Origin: Streptomyces griseoviridis
GTDB lineage: Bacteria > Actinomycetota > Actinomycetes > Streptomycetales > Streptomycetaceae
Assembly (NCBI RefSeq): GCF_005222485.1
Contig: NZ_CP029078.1
Span: 992,001-1,056,000 of the forward strand
DNA: 64,000 nucleotides
Reading direction: 5' to 3'
In this document: positions 54,414 to 63,206 of the stretch, in pieces
How the letters are laid out: each line of letters opens with the position of its first letter
Position numbering within the stretch: the stretch's first letter is position 1
Translations under genes and position numbers: made by a program
Notes under the pieces: model-generated
The model's database searches: none
What the model was told of the DNA's origin: nothing
The model's input: the letters and a program-made list of their open reading frames with translations, nothing else

Positions 54414-57400
54414 GTCGGCCGCCTTTCGCCGGGGGCTCGGTGGGTGGGTCGGGGGTCGGGTTCCGGGTCGGCGAGGAGCCGGCCGGGGGTCTCGCCCGAG
54501 CGGGTGGGCGCCTGGTGCAGCAGGCGGGTCAGGAGCGCGGCGTAGCGGGCCGCGGTGGACTCGTCGTAGATGTCCAGGGGGAAGCTGAGGGAGCCTTCGA
54601 GGCCGGTGGGCGCGTCGTCGGGTCCGAACGTCTCGGCGATGTCGAAGCAGAGGTCGAACTTGGCGACGCCGGTGTCGACGTGCTGGAAGCGGGTGTCGAG
54701 GCCGGTGAGGGCGGGCGGCAGCGCGGGCCGCACCTGGAAGGCCAGCATGATCTGGACGAGCGGGGTGTGGGCCAGGGTCCTGGCGGGGCGCAGCACGTCG
54801 ACGACCTGCTCGAAGGGGAGGTCCTGGTGGGCGAGGGCGGCGAGGTCGGTCTCCCTGGCCCGTTCGACGAGGGTGTCGAAGTCGGGGGCGCCGTCGGTGC
54901 GCACCCGCAGCACGACGGTGTTGGCGAAGAAGCCGACCAGGTCGTCGAGGGCGTGGTCGGTGCGGCCCGCGACGACCGCGCCGACGGCGATGTCGGGTCC
55001 GGCGCCGAGGTGGTCGAGGAGCGCGGTGACGGCCGCGTGGACCACGGTGAAGACGGTGGTGCGGCGGCTCCTGGCGAAGGCGGCGAGCCGGGCGTGGGCG
55101 TCGGCGGGCAGGGTGAGCGGGACGGCGCCGCCGGCGGCGGAGCGGATCTCGGGCCTGGGCCGGTCGGTGGGCGTCGCGGTCAGCTCCGGCAGGCCGGCGA
55201 GCGCCGAGGCCCAGTAGGCGGACTGGCGTTTGACGAGGGTGTGCGGGTCGCGGTCGGGGTCGAGCAGGTCGCGCTGCCAGAGCGCGTAGTCGGCGTACTG
55301 CACGGGGAGCGGGGGCGGCCCGCCGTCCGGATCCGGTTGCCCGGTACGGGAGTTGAAGGCGGCGGCCAGGTCGCGCCAGAAGGGGGCGACGGACGCGCCG
55401 TCGCACGCCACGTGGTGGACGACGACGAGCAGGACGTGGGTGTCCTCGGGCGCGTCGGTGATCCGCAGCAGCAGGGCGCGCAGCGGCGGGTCGGCGGCCA
55501 GGTCGAAGGGGCGTGCGGTCGACTCCCGCATCGCGGCGGGCAGTCGGGCCTCGGTGACGTCGGTGACGGGCAGCGCGGTCCTGGGCTGCCCGGGTGGGGC
55601 CACCCGCTGGCGGGGCTCGCCCTCGGCGGAGACGGTCAGCACGGTGCGCAGCGCCTCGTGGCGGGCGATCACGTCGTTCAGGGCGGCTTCGAGGACGGAC
55701 GGGTCGAGGCGGCCGGTCAGCCGCAGCGCGAAGGGTTCGTTGTAGCGGGGGCTCGGGCCCTCCAACTGGTCGACCAGCCACAGGTTCTGCTGGGCGTGGG
55801 AGGCCCTCGGCTCGGCCGGGCGGGGCCGCGCGGGCCGCAGTTCGGGCCGTTCCTCACCGGCGGTGGTGAGCGCGTGGGCCCACTCGGCGACGGTGGGCCG
55901 CCCCAGGATGACGTCCACGCCCAGGGCGAGCCCGAGGCCGGTCCTGACCTGTGCGGCGAGTTCCGAGCCGAGCAGGGAGTTGCCGCCCAGCTCGAAGAAG
56001 TTGTCGTCGGTGCCGACCTGCCCGCACTGGAGGACCTGTTCGGCGATCCGGCACAGGGCGTGCTCGGTCGGGGTGGCCGGGGGTCTGCCGGGGGCGACGT
56101 GCGGGGCGGGCAGGCCAAGCCGGTCGAGCTTGCCGTTGGGGTTGACCGGCAGGGCGTCCAGCAGGGTGAAGGTGGCGGGGATCATCGGCGCGGGCACGGT
56201 GCGGGCGAGCAGCGCGCGGGTGGCGGCGACGACGTCCACGGCGCCGGGTGCGGGCACCAGGTAGGCGTCGAGCCGCTGCCGGCTGCCGGTGCCGGCGGCG
56301 ATCACGGCGGCGTCCTGGACCTGCGGGGTCTGCCGGATCGCCGCCTCGACCTCGCCGAGTTCGACCCGCATGCCGCGGATCTTGAGCTGGTGGTCGGTGC
56401 GGCCGAGGAACTCCAGGCGGCTGTCGGCGCGGAGGCGGACGACGTCGCCGCTGCGGTACATGCGGCTGCCCGCGGCTCCGAACGGGTCGGGCAGGAACCG
56501 TCCGGCGGTCTGCGCGGGGCGCCGGTGGTAGCCGCGGGCCAGGCACCGGCCGGCGATGTACAGCTCGCCCGGCACCCCGGGCGGTACCGGGGCCAGGTCC
56601 TCGTCGAGGACGTACAGGCGGGTGTTCCACAGGGCCTCGCCGATGGGGGTGTTCTCGGGCCAGTCGGCGACGTCCGCGGGCATCAGGAGGGCGGTGGCCG
56701 CGTGGGTCTCGGTGGGGCCGTAGAGGTTGTAGAGGCGCCGGGGCACGGCCGCGTGGAACTCCTTGGCGGCGGCGCTGAGCACCAGGGGTTCGCCCCCTTG
56801 CGCGATCTGCCGCAGCTCGGGCAGCTCGACGCCCTGCGCAAGGGCGGCCCGGTAGATGGCCTCGATCATCACGGTGGGCGCGTACAGGTCGGTGATGCGG
56901 TGCTCGCGGAGCCAGTGCACGAACTCCGCGGGGTCGCGCCGCAGTTCCTCGGGCGGGACGACCAGGGTGCCGCCCGCGAGCAGGGTGCCGAGGAACTCCT
57001 GGACGGTCGGGTCGAAGCCGAGCGCCGCGAAGTGGGCGGTGACGTGGCCGGGCCCGGCGGGCAGATGGCGCATGTTCCAGGCGATGAGGTTGACGATCGC
57101 CGCCGTGCCCATCGAGATGCCCTTGGGCGTGCCGGTGGAGCCCGAGGTGTAGAGGAGGTAGACGGGGGTGTCGCCGGTGACTCCGGCGACCTGCGGCGCG
57201 GTGTCCGGCTGCCGGTCGATCAGCGGGTCGGTGTCGGTCTCGACGAGGGCGGCGGCCGGGATCTCCTCGGGCACCAGGTGCCGGGTCGCGGAGTCGGTGA
57301 CGACGAGGGCGGGTGCGGCGTCGGCGAGCATGGTCCGCAGCCGCGTCTCGGGGAGCCCCGGGTCGGCCGGCATGTAGACGGCGCCCGCCTTCAGCACCGC

Positions 57401-58345
57401 GAGGAAGGTGATGACGAGCTGGTCGGAGCGGGGCAGCAGGACGGCGACGACCTGTTCGGGGCCCGCGCCGCGGGCGGCGAGCAGCCGGGCGAGCCGGTTG
57501 GCCCGCGCGTTCAGCTCCGCGTACGTCCAGACGGCCCGGTCGCAGCGGATCGCCGCGGTGTCCGGGGTGCGCGCGACCTGCTCCTCGAACCAGGCGCCGA
57601 AGGTGGTGTCGGGCACCTCCCGCGCGGTGTCGTTGACGGTGTGCAGCAGGTGGTGGCGCTGCTCCTCGTCGAGGATGTCGAGCCGGTGGACGGGCGCGTC
57701 GGGGTCGGCGAGGGCCGAGGCGAGGAGCCGGTCGAGGTTGCGCAGGAACCGGTCGGCGGTGGCGGGTTCGAAGATCCGGCGGGCGTGGTGGAGCCGGTCG
57801 GGTCCCGGGCCGCCGACGTCGAACCAGAGTTCGGCCTCCGGGTGCGGCGCGGCGCCGGTGGTGGAGACGCCCACCTGGAAGAGGGGCCTGCCGGGGGTGT
57901 GCCGGGCCCGGTTGACGGCGTCGCGCACCTCGTCGGCGGTGACGGCGGCGTGCCGCGCCGCCTCTTCCCGGCGCGCGGCCACCCGGGCGACCAGTACGCG
58001 GAAGGAGGGGCGGCCCGACACGTCGATCCGCAGGACGGCGGGGTGGCCGCCCGCGCCGGTCACCGCGAGCGGCAGGTCGGTGCCCGCGCCGAGCCGGTGG
58101 ACGAGCGCGGCGACCGCGGCCTCGTGGACGGCGGCGACCGGCACCCCCGCGGCGGCCGCGAACGCGGCGGCGTCCGCCCTGCTGCGCGCCGGCGGCCGGT
58201 GCTCGGCGCGGTCCAGGACGCGGTCGGGGAGCGCGGGGCGCGGCCGGTCGGTGGGGAGGTCGTGCTGCTCCGCGAGACCGGCGAACACCGTGAGCCAGTG
58301 GTCGAGCGGGGCCGGGTCCGCGGGGGCGGTGCGGTTGCCGTTCAT
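54407..58345 (-). CDS. NRPS initiation-like protein: C-lobe remnant-A-PCP-C
   Basis: A 1312-residue synthetase. The start is ATG 58345 (MNGNRTAPADPAPLDHWL), with GGAGAG 5 bases upstream. The first 215 residues match only the C-terminal lobe of a condensation domain (LPTDRPRPALP onward), so no HHxxxDG exists there. The A domain (about 245-740) has LLYTSGSTGTPKGIS and YNLYGPTETHAATALL. By eye the code is D-P-Q-Y-A-G-L-A-A-K, a D-x-Q type as in proline-like imino acid codes; piperazate is a candidate. PCP Ser is in FFELGGNSLLG (about 789). A complete C domain (about 835-1290, VVHHVACDGASV) ends the protein. Confidence 0.93.
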   Translation of the reverse strand: MNGNRTAPADPAPLDHWLTVFAGLAEQHDLPTDRPRPALPDRVLDRAEHRPPARSRADAAAFAAAAGVPVAAVHEAAVAALVHRLGAGTDLPLAVTGAGGHPAVLRIDVSGRPSFRVLVARVAARREEAARHAAVTADEVRDAVNRARHTPGRPLFQVGVSTTGAAPHPEAELWFDVGGPGPDRLHHARRIFEPATADRFLRNLDRLLASALADPDAPVHRLDILDEEQRHHLLHTVNDTAREVPDTTFGAWFEEQVARTPDTAAIRCDRAVWTYAELNARANRLARLLAARGAGPEQVVAVLLPRSDQLVITFLAVLKAGAVYMPADPGLPETRLRTMLADAAPALVVTDSATRHLVPEEIPAAALVETDTDPLIDRQPDTAPQVAGVTGDTPVYLLYTSGSTGTPKGISMGTAAIVNLIAWNMRHLPAGPGHVTAHFAALGFDPTVQEFLGTLLAGGTLVVPPEELRRDPAEFVHWLREHRITDLYAPTVMIEAIYRAALAQGVELPELRQIAQGGEPLVLSAAAKEFHAAVPRRLYNLYGPTETHAATALLMPADVADWPENTPIGEALWNTRLYVLDEDLAPVPPGVPGELYIAGRCLARGYHRRPAQTAGRFLPDPFGAAGSRMYRSGDVVRLRADSRLEFLGRTDHQLKIRGMRVELGEVEAAIRQTPQVQDAAVIAAGTGSRQRLDAYLVPAPGAVDVVAATRALLARTVPAPMIPATFTLLDALPVNPNGKLDRLGLPAPHVAPGRPPATPTEHALCRIAEQVLQCGQVGTDDNFFELGGNSLLGSELAAQVRTGLGLALGVDVILGRPTVAEWAHALTTAGEERPELRPARPRPAEPRASHAQQNLWLVDQLEGPSPRYNEPFALRLTGRLDPSVLEAALNDVIARHEALRTVLTVSAEGEPRQRVAPPGQPRTALPVTDVTEARLPAAMRESTARPFDLAADPPLRALLLRITDAPEDTHVLLVVVHHVACDGASVAPFWRDLAAAFNSRTGQPDPDGGPPPLPVQYADYALWQRDLLDPDRDPHTLVKRQSAYWASALAGLPELTATPTDRPRPEIRSAAGGAVPLTLPADAHARLAAFARSRRTTVFTVVHAAVTALLDHLGAGPDIAVGAVVAGRTDHALDDLVGFFANTVVLRVRTDGAPDFDTLVERARETDLAALAHQDLPFEQVVDVLRPARTLAHTPLVQIMLAFQVRPALPPALTGLDTRFQHVDTGVAKFDLCFDIAETFGPDDAPTGLEGSLSFPLDIYDESTAARYAALLTRLLHQAPTRSGETPGRLLADPEPDPRPTHRAPGERRPTC

Positions 58346-58403
58346 GGGCACTCTCCACGTGGTCGCAGGGTTTCGGACGGCCGGGGGTCCCGGTCGGCGG
58401 CGC

Positions 58404-59507
58404 TCAGCTGACCAGCACCGCCTTGAGGGCCGTGCCGTCCGCGACGTCCCGCAGCGCCGAGGCGCAGTCCCCCAGCGGGTAGGTGGTCACCAGCCGCCCC
58501 AGCTCGAAGCGGGCGCCCAGGTCGGGCAGGAGCGCCACGTAGCGGGCGAGGTGGGCGCCGGTGAACGCCCACGAGCCGACGACGTCGAGCTGCCGGTGGA
58601 CGATCTGGTGCGGGTTGATCAGGGCGTCGCCGCTGTCGGTGTACTGGCCGACCACCAGGTACGAGCCGCCCCTGCGGGCGAGCCCGAGGCCCTGTCCGAC
58701 GGCGGCGGGCACCCCGGTGCACTCGACGACCAGGTCGGCGCCGCGCCCGCCGGTGCGGTCGAGGACCTCGGCGAGCGCGCTCTCCTGGTCCGCCGCGCCG
58801 ACGACGTCCACGTGGTCGGTGCCGATGCCGAGTTCGGCGGCGAGACGCAGCCGTCCGGCCGGGCCGCCGGCCACGATCACCCGTCGGGCGCCCGCGAGGT
58901 GGGCCATCGCTGCGGCGGCGAGCCCCACCGGGCCGCTGCCCTGGACGACGACGGTCTCGCCGAGCCGCACCGGCCTGCGTTCGAAGGCGTGCGCCATGGT
59001 GGGTCCCGCGCAGGCCAGCGACATGGCGGTGCGGGCGTCGACGCCGTCCGGGAGTCGGATCACCGTGGTGCCGGGGGCCAGTTCGATGTGCTCGGCCCAG
59101 GAGCCGGCCAGCGGTGCCGGCCCGGTGGCCGGGCGGTTGACGCCGTAGGTCCTGCGCCGCTCGCACAGGGTGGGCTCCAGGTGGGTCGCGCAGGGCACGC
59201 AGCTCCCGCACGCGATCGACGACGCCCACATCACCGTGTCGCCCACCGCGAGCGGGGTGCCCTGGCTGTCGAGGCGGACGCCGTCGGCGAGTTCGTGCAC
59301 GGTGCCCAGTCCCTCGTGGCCGAGGACCAGCGGGAGCGGCACGTCCAGGTGCCCCTGCCCGAGGTGGAGGTCGGTGCCGCAGACGCCGCCGTAGCGGGAG
59401 GCGACGACCATGCCGCCGGGCGGGGCGGTGGGCAGCGGGAACTCTCTCAGCGCGAGGGGGGCGCCGAACCGTTCGAGCACGACGGCGCGGCTGGTCCGGT
59501 CGGTCAT
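58404..59507 (-). CDS. Zinc-dependent alcohol dehydrogenase (MDR family)
   Basis: A 367-residue medium-chain dehydrogenase starting at ATG 59507. The catalytic zinc site is GGVCGTDLHLGQ and LGHEGLGTVHEL. The structural zinc lobe has its Cys in IACGSCVPCATHLEPTLC. The NAD(P) loop is VVVQGSGPVGLAAAAMA. In the cluster it would oxidise a hydroxyl made by one of the oxygenases or act on a C3 unit. Overlaps the upstream PhyH gene by 4 bp (ATGA) and is followed 59 bp later by the A-PCP-C NRPS gene. Confidence 0.92.
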   Translation of the reverse strand: MTDRTSRAVVLERFGAPLALREFPLPTAPPGGMVVASRYGGVCGTDLHLGQGHLDVPLPLVLGHEGLGTVHELADGVRLDSQGTPLAVGDTVMWASSIACGSCVPCATHLEPTLCERRRTYGVNRPATGPAPLAGSWAEHIELAPGTTVIRLPDGVDARTAMSLACAGPTMAHAFERRPVRLGETVVVQGSGPVGLAAAAMAHLAGARRVIVAGGPAGRLRLAAELGIGTDHVDVVGAADQESALAEVLDRTGGRGADLVVECTGVPAAVGQGLGLARRGGSYLVVGQYTDSGDALINPHQIVHRQLDVVGSWAFTGAHLARYVALLPDLGARFELGRLVTTYPLGDCASALRDVADGTALKAVLVS

Positions 59508-60304
59508 CGGATGAGGTCTCCGTCCGTGATGGGCTCGTCGTCGGCGCGCAGGGTCCGGGTGTCGCGGCCGACCAGGTAGTCGGGGCGGGCGGCCCCGGCC
59601 GGACTCGGCTGGTTGCGGACGTCGTTGTAGGTGGCGATCAGCAGCCTGCGGGGCTGCGGCGACATGTTGGTGGCGGAGCCGTGCACGATCTCCGGGTGGA
59701 AGAGGACCACCGAGCCGGCCGGTCCCTTGGCGCTCTCCATGCCGTGCCGGGCGACGAGTTCGCGCATCTCGTCGCGGCCGAGCGCGATCTCGTCGGGGTC
59801 GACGTGGCTCGCGCCGACGGCGCCGCGGGGTGTCCCGCCCGGGGCGCCGCGGCGGTGCGAGCCGGGCACGAAGATGACCGGGCCGTTGTGCTCGGTGGCG
59901 TCGTCCAGGAAGAGCGCGGCGTTGAGCAGCCGGGGTTCGGCGAGGTTGTCGGCGGCCCGCCAGGCGGCGAAGTCCTGGTGCCAGGACCAGCCGCCGCCGC
60001 TGAACGCGGGCTTGCTGTTGATCTTGAACTGGTACATGTACACGTCGGGGCAGAGGAGTTGGCGGACCGGGCCGAGCAGCCGAGGCGAGCGGATCAGCGC
60101 CGCGAACTCGGGCCGCCGCTGGTGCGAGGCGTAGACGGCCCGCAGCTCGCCGCCGTCCTCAAGGACCCGGTGCGGGCCCGGCTCCCGGGCGTCCCGGGTG
60201 AAGGCCGCCCGGAGCGACTCCACCTCCTCGGCGTCGAACAGGGCGCGCAGGACGACGAATCCCCTTTCCTGATACGCGTTCACCTGACCAGGGGTCAGCC
60301 TCAT
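59504..60304 (-). CDS. PhyH-family Fe(II)/2-oxoglutarate oxygenase (second in cluster)
   Basis: A 266-residue enzyme starting at ATG 60304, with GGAGGG 5 bases upstream. The iron ligands are the His and Asp of WSWHQDFAAW and the His of HPEIVHGSATNMS, with Arg in QPRRLLIATYND. YMYQFKINSKPAFSGGG aligns with the substrate strand of the first cluster PhyH enzyme. It is first gene of the minus-strand operon that continues into the dehydrogenase and three NRPS genes. The likely role is hydroxylation of an amino acid precursor. Confidence 0.92.
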   Translation of the reverse strand: MRLTPGQVNAYQERGFVVLRALFDAEEVESLRAAFTRDAREPGPHRVLEDGGELRAVYASHQRRPEFAALIRSPRLLGPVRQLLCPDVYMYQFKINSKPAFSGGGWSWHQDFAAWRAADNLAEPRLLNAALFLDDATEHNGPVIFVPGSHRRGAPGGTPRGAVGASHVDPDEIALGRDEMRELVARHGMESAKGPAGSVVLFHPEIVHGSATNMSPQPRRLLIATYNDVRNQPSPAGAARPDYLVGRDTRTLRADDEPITDGDLIR

Positions 60305-60482
60305 TTCACCCTCCGTCCGACGGAAAACACCATGGCCTTCCGGGTATTCATCGGCTCTCCTCCGGAATTCGGCGTCGAAACGACATTACGTGGAACGGTC
60401 AAAAGGAAGCGCCACACTTGAACACGGAGGACAGCCGCACTTGAACACGCGCGGGAAAGGGGATCCGAGGCGGACGGTTCCG
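60305..60482. promoter_or_regulatory. Upstream region of the PhyH-dehydrogenase-NRPS operon
   Basis: A 178-bp gap, AT-richer than the rest of the cluster. It holds two direct copies of CACTTGAACACG (60415-60426 and 60438-60449), 23 bp apart (about two helical turns), and a TTGACC hexamer on the minus strand at about 60398-60403 without a good -10 partner. An activator binding as a tandem dimer would fit. Confidence 0.5.
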
Positions 60483-61697
60483 TCAGCGCGAGGTGACGGT
60501 GATCGGCAGCCGGTCGAGGCCGCCGGTGATGTACGACGGGATGCGCCGGGGCTCGCCGGCGAGCGCGATCTCGATCCGCTCGTCGACCAGTTCGTCAAGG
60601 AGCGCGGCGATCATCAGCCGGGCGAGCGGCGCCCCGATGCAGAAGTGGCCGCCGCCGCCGAAGCTGGCGTGCCGGTTGGGACGGCGGTCGAGCCGGAACT
60701 CCTCCGGCCGCTCGAAGACGCTCTCGTCCCGGTTCAGCGACGGGAGCCAGACGCTGACCGCCTGGCCCGCGCCGATCGGCACCCCGGCGACCTCGGTGTC
60801 GGCGAGCGCGGTGCGCATGATGTGGTTCACCGGCGCCGACCAGCGCAGCATCTCCTCCACCGCGTGCTTCCTGCTGATCTCGCCCCGGCGCAGCGCGGCG
60901 GCCTGCTCGGGGGCGTCCAGCAGGGCGAGCAGCCCGGCGCCGGTGACCTGCCGGGTCGTCTCGCCCGCCGCGACCACCAGGTTGTCGCAGGTGAGGATGA
61001 TCTCCTCGTCGCTGATGTCCAGTCCCTCCGCCTGGGCCAGGACGAACGCGGAGACCACGTCGTCACCCGGCCGTCGGCGGCGGTCCTCCAGGACCTCGGC
61101 GTAGTACTGGAGGACCTCCAGATGGGCCTGTTGGGCGGTGCTGCCGTCGATGTCCACGATGTTGTCGGCGGCCGTGCCGGTCCAGGCGGCCACCCGGTCC
61201 ACGTCCTCGGGCGCCACCCCGAGGAGTGCGGCGGTCACCGCCAGCGGGTAGCGGGCCGCCACGTCGTCGACGAAGTCGCGCGGGCCCGCGTCGGTGACCT
61301 CGGCCATCAGCCGGTGGGCGACCTCGCCCGCCCTGGCCTCGAAGGAGCGGGCGGCGCGCGGGCTGAAGAGACGGCTGAGCACCCCGCGCAGCACACCGTG
61401 GCGCGGCGGGTCGGTGAGCGTCATCATCCGGCCGCCGCCGGGGAACGGGTCGGAGAGGTTGGGGCGCAGGAAGGTGCCGCGGGTCGAGCTGAAGCGGCTG
61501 GAGTCGGTGAGGACGTCGAGCCCCTCGGGGTAGGTCGTCACCGCCCAGAAGCCCTCGTGGCCGGGCTCGTCGTGCCAGGAGACCGGGGCCTCGCGGCGCA
61601 GCCTGGCCCAGACGGCGTGCGGGTCGCCGTGCGCGTACAGGGCGGGGTCCGTCAGCGCGAGGCCGGGATCGGCCGGCGCGTACCGCTCAACCACCAC
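60483..61697 (-). CDS. Cytochrome P450 (second)
   Basis: A 404-residue P450 starting at GTG 61697, with GGAG in the end of the upstream MFS gene as ribosome site. The I-helix reads LVVAAGETTRQVTG, the K-helix VEEMLRWSAPV, and the heme loop ASFGGGGHFCIGAPLARL with the Cys ligand. The family resembles actinobacterial CYP107/CYP105-type hydroxylases. It follows the MFS gene by 3 bp and precedes the operon promoter region at 60305-60482. Confidence 0.94.
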   Translation of the reverse strand: MVVERYAPADPGLALTDPALYAHGDPHAVWARLRREAPVSWHDEPGHEGFWAVTTYPEGLDVLTDSSRFSSTRGTFLRPNLSDPFPGGGRMMTLTDPPRHGVLRGVLSRLFSPRAARSFEARAGEVAHRLMAEVTDAGPRDFVDDVAARYPLAVTAALLGVAPEDVDRVAAWTGTAADNIVDIDGSTAQQAHLEVLQYYAEVLEDRRRRPGDDVVSAFVLAQAEGLDISDEEIILTCDNLVVAAGETTRQVTGAGLLALLDAPEQAAALRRGEISRKHAVEEMLRWSAPVNHIMRTALADTEVAGVPIGAGQAVSVWLPSLNRDESVFERPEEFRLDRRPNRHASFGGGGHFCIGAPLARLMIAALLDELVDERIEIALAGEPRRIPSYITGGLDRLPITVTSR

Positions 61698-61700
61698 GGG

Positions 61701-63098
61701 TCACTCCTTCGTCGGGACGGTGTCCATGGCGCCCGGCCGGGGCCACTCGGCCTCGTCGGGCAGGTCGCGGACCCGTCGCAGGGGGGACCTGAACAGGAAC
61801 AGCACGCTCAGGAAGCCGCCGACGACCGCGATCCAGAGGGTGGGGCGGACCCCGAGAAGGGTGCCGAGGGCTCCGGCGACCAGCGCGCCGACCGGGCGGA
61901 CGCCGTAGCTGATGGCCATCTGCGCGCCCTGCATCCGGGACCTGAGCCGGTCGGGGGTGATGGCCTGCTGGAGGGTGGCGCCGCTGATGTCGAAGAGCAT
62001 CAGGCCGAAGGCGGAGACGAACTCGCCCGCCACCAGCATGGCGACGACCAGCCACTGCGGGCCGTGCGCGAGCGGGGTCATGACCAGCGCGGCGGGGAAG
62101 ACCAGACAGCCGACGAGGTACGTGGGGCCGAGCCCGACGCGCCGGGAGAACCGCGTGGTGACGGCGGAGCCGATCAGCGCGCCGACCGCGCCGACGCTCA
62201 CCACCGCGCCGACCAGACCGGCCGAGAGGCCGAGGTCGCGGGCGGCGAAGAGGATGAGCAGCGTCGAGTAGACGGTGTAGAAGAAGTTCAGGGCGGTGCC
62301 GGAGACGAACTTGGCGCGCAGCACGGCCGTGGCGACGAGGAAGCGCAGCGCCTCCCTGATGCCGTCCCGCGGCTTGCCCGCGTCCTCCTGCGTCGCCTCC
62401 GCCTTCTCCTGCCCCTGCTCCCCCTCGTCCTTCCCGGTGGCCTCCCGGTCCGGGATGGCCCGCAGCAGCACGGTGGCGACGAGGAACGAGAAGACGTCGA
62501 GGACCAGGGCGAAGGGCGCGGAGAGGATCTGCACGACGGCGCCGCCGACGCTGGGTCCGGCGACGAAGGAGAAGGAGTAGCTGGCCCTGCTCAGCGAGGT
62601 GGCGCTCAGGTACTGCTCGCGCGGGACCAGGGAGGCGAAGAGGCCGGGCACGGCGACGCTGAACACCACCGCGAGGGTGCCCGTCACGAAGGAGACGGCG
62701 TACAGGTGCGGCAGCGTCAGCGAGCCGGTGAAGTGGGCGAGGGGGACGGTGGCCACGGTCGCCGCGCTGGCGAGGTTGGCCGCGATCATCGTGGATCTGC
62801 GCCGGCCGCGCCGGTCGACCCAGGCGCCCGCGTGCAGCGAGAACAGCAGCAGCGGCAGTTGTTGCAGGGTCACCAGCAGACCCATGTCGGCCGCGGAGGC
62901 GTCGAGCGTCATCACCGCGATCAGCGGCAGGACGATGGACGTGACCTGGTCCCCCATGTAGGAGACGGTCTGCGCGGTCCAGAAATTACGGAAATCCCGC
63001 TGGCGCAGCACGGCGGGAATTCTGTCCGTCAGGCGGGGCGGCGCGACCACATTCAACGTCTGAATCCGTCCTGGGTTCCGTTGGCTTTCCTTCGACAT
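61701..63098 (-). CDS. MFS exporter of the cluster (MFS_3/EntS-like)
   Basis: A 465-residue, 12-helix transporter starting at ATG 63098. The motif between helices 2 and 3 is AGAWVDRRGRRRS. The central cytoplasmic loop is long and highly charged (REATGKDEGEQGQEKAEATQ, about residues 215-240). The family exports siderophores and peptide or macrolide antibiotics, so export of or self-resistance to the peptide is the natural role. It is coupled to the P450 gene 3 bp downstream. Confidence 0.92.
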   Translation of the reverse strand: MSKESQRNPGRIQTLNVVAPPRLTDRIPAVLRQRDFRNFWTAQTVSYMGDQVTSIVLPLIAVMTLDASAADMGLLVTLQQLPLLLFSLHAGAWVDRRGRRRSTMIAANLASAATVATVPLAHFTGSLTLPHLYAVSFVTGTLAVVFSVAVPGLFASLVPREQYLSATSLSRASYSFSFVAGPSVGGAVVQILSAPFALVLDVFSFLVATVLLRAIPDREATGKDEGEQGQEKAEATQEDAGKPRDGIREALRFLVATAVLRAKFVSGTALNFFYTVYSTLLILFAARDLGLSAGLVGAVVSVGAVGALIGSAVTTRFSRRVGLGPTYLVGCLVFPAALVMTPLAHGPQWLVVAMLVAGEFVSAFGLMLFDISGATLQQAITPDRLRSRMQGAQMAISYGVRPVGALVAGALGTLLGVRPTLWIAVVGGFLSVLFLFRSPLRRVRDLPDEAEWPRPGAMDTVPTKE

Positions 63099-63206
63099 TC
63101 CGGCGGCATTCCGTCAGGGTCCGTCGGTGTATTCGGGCGGTGTTCCGGCGGTGGCCGCCGGGGAACGGCGGCCGGAGGCCGGCGGCCGGACGCTCCCCGG
63201 CGGGGT

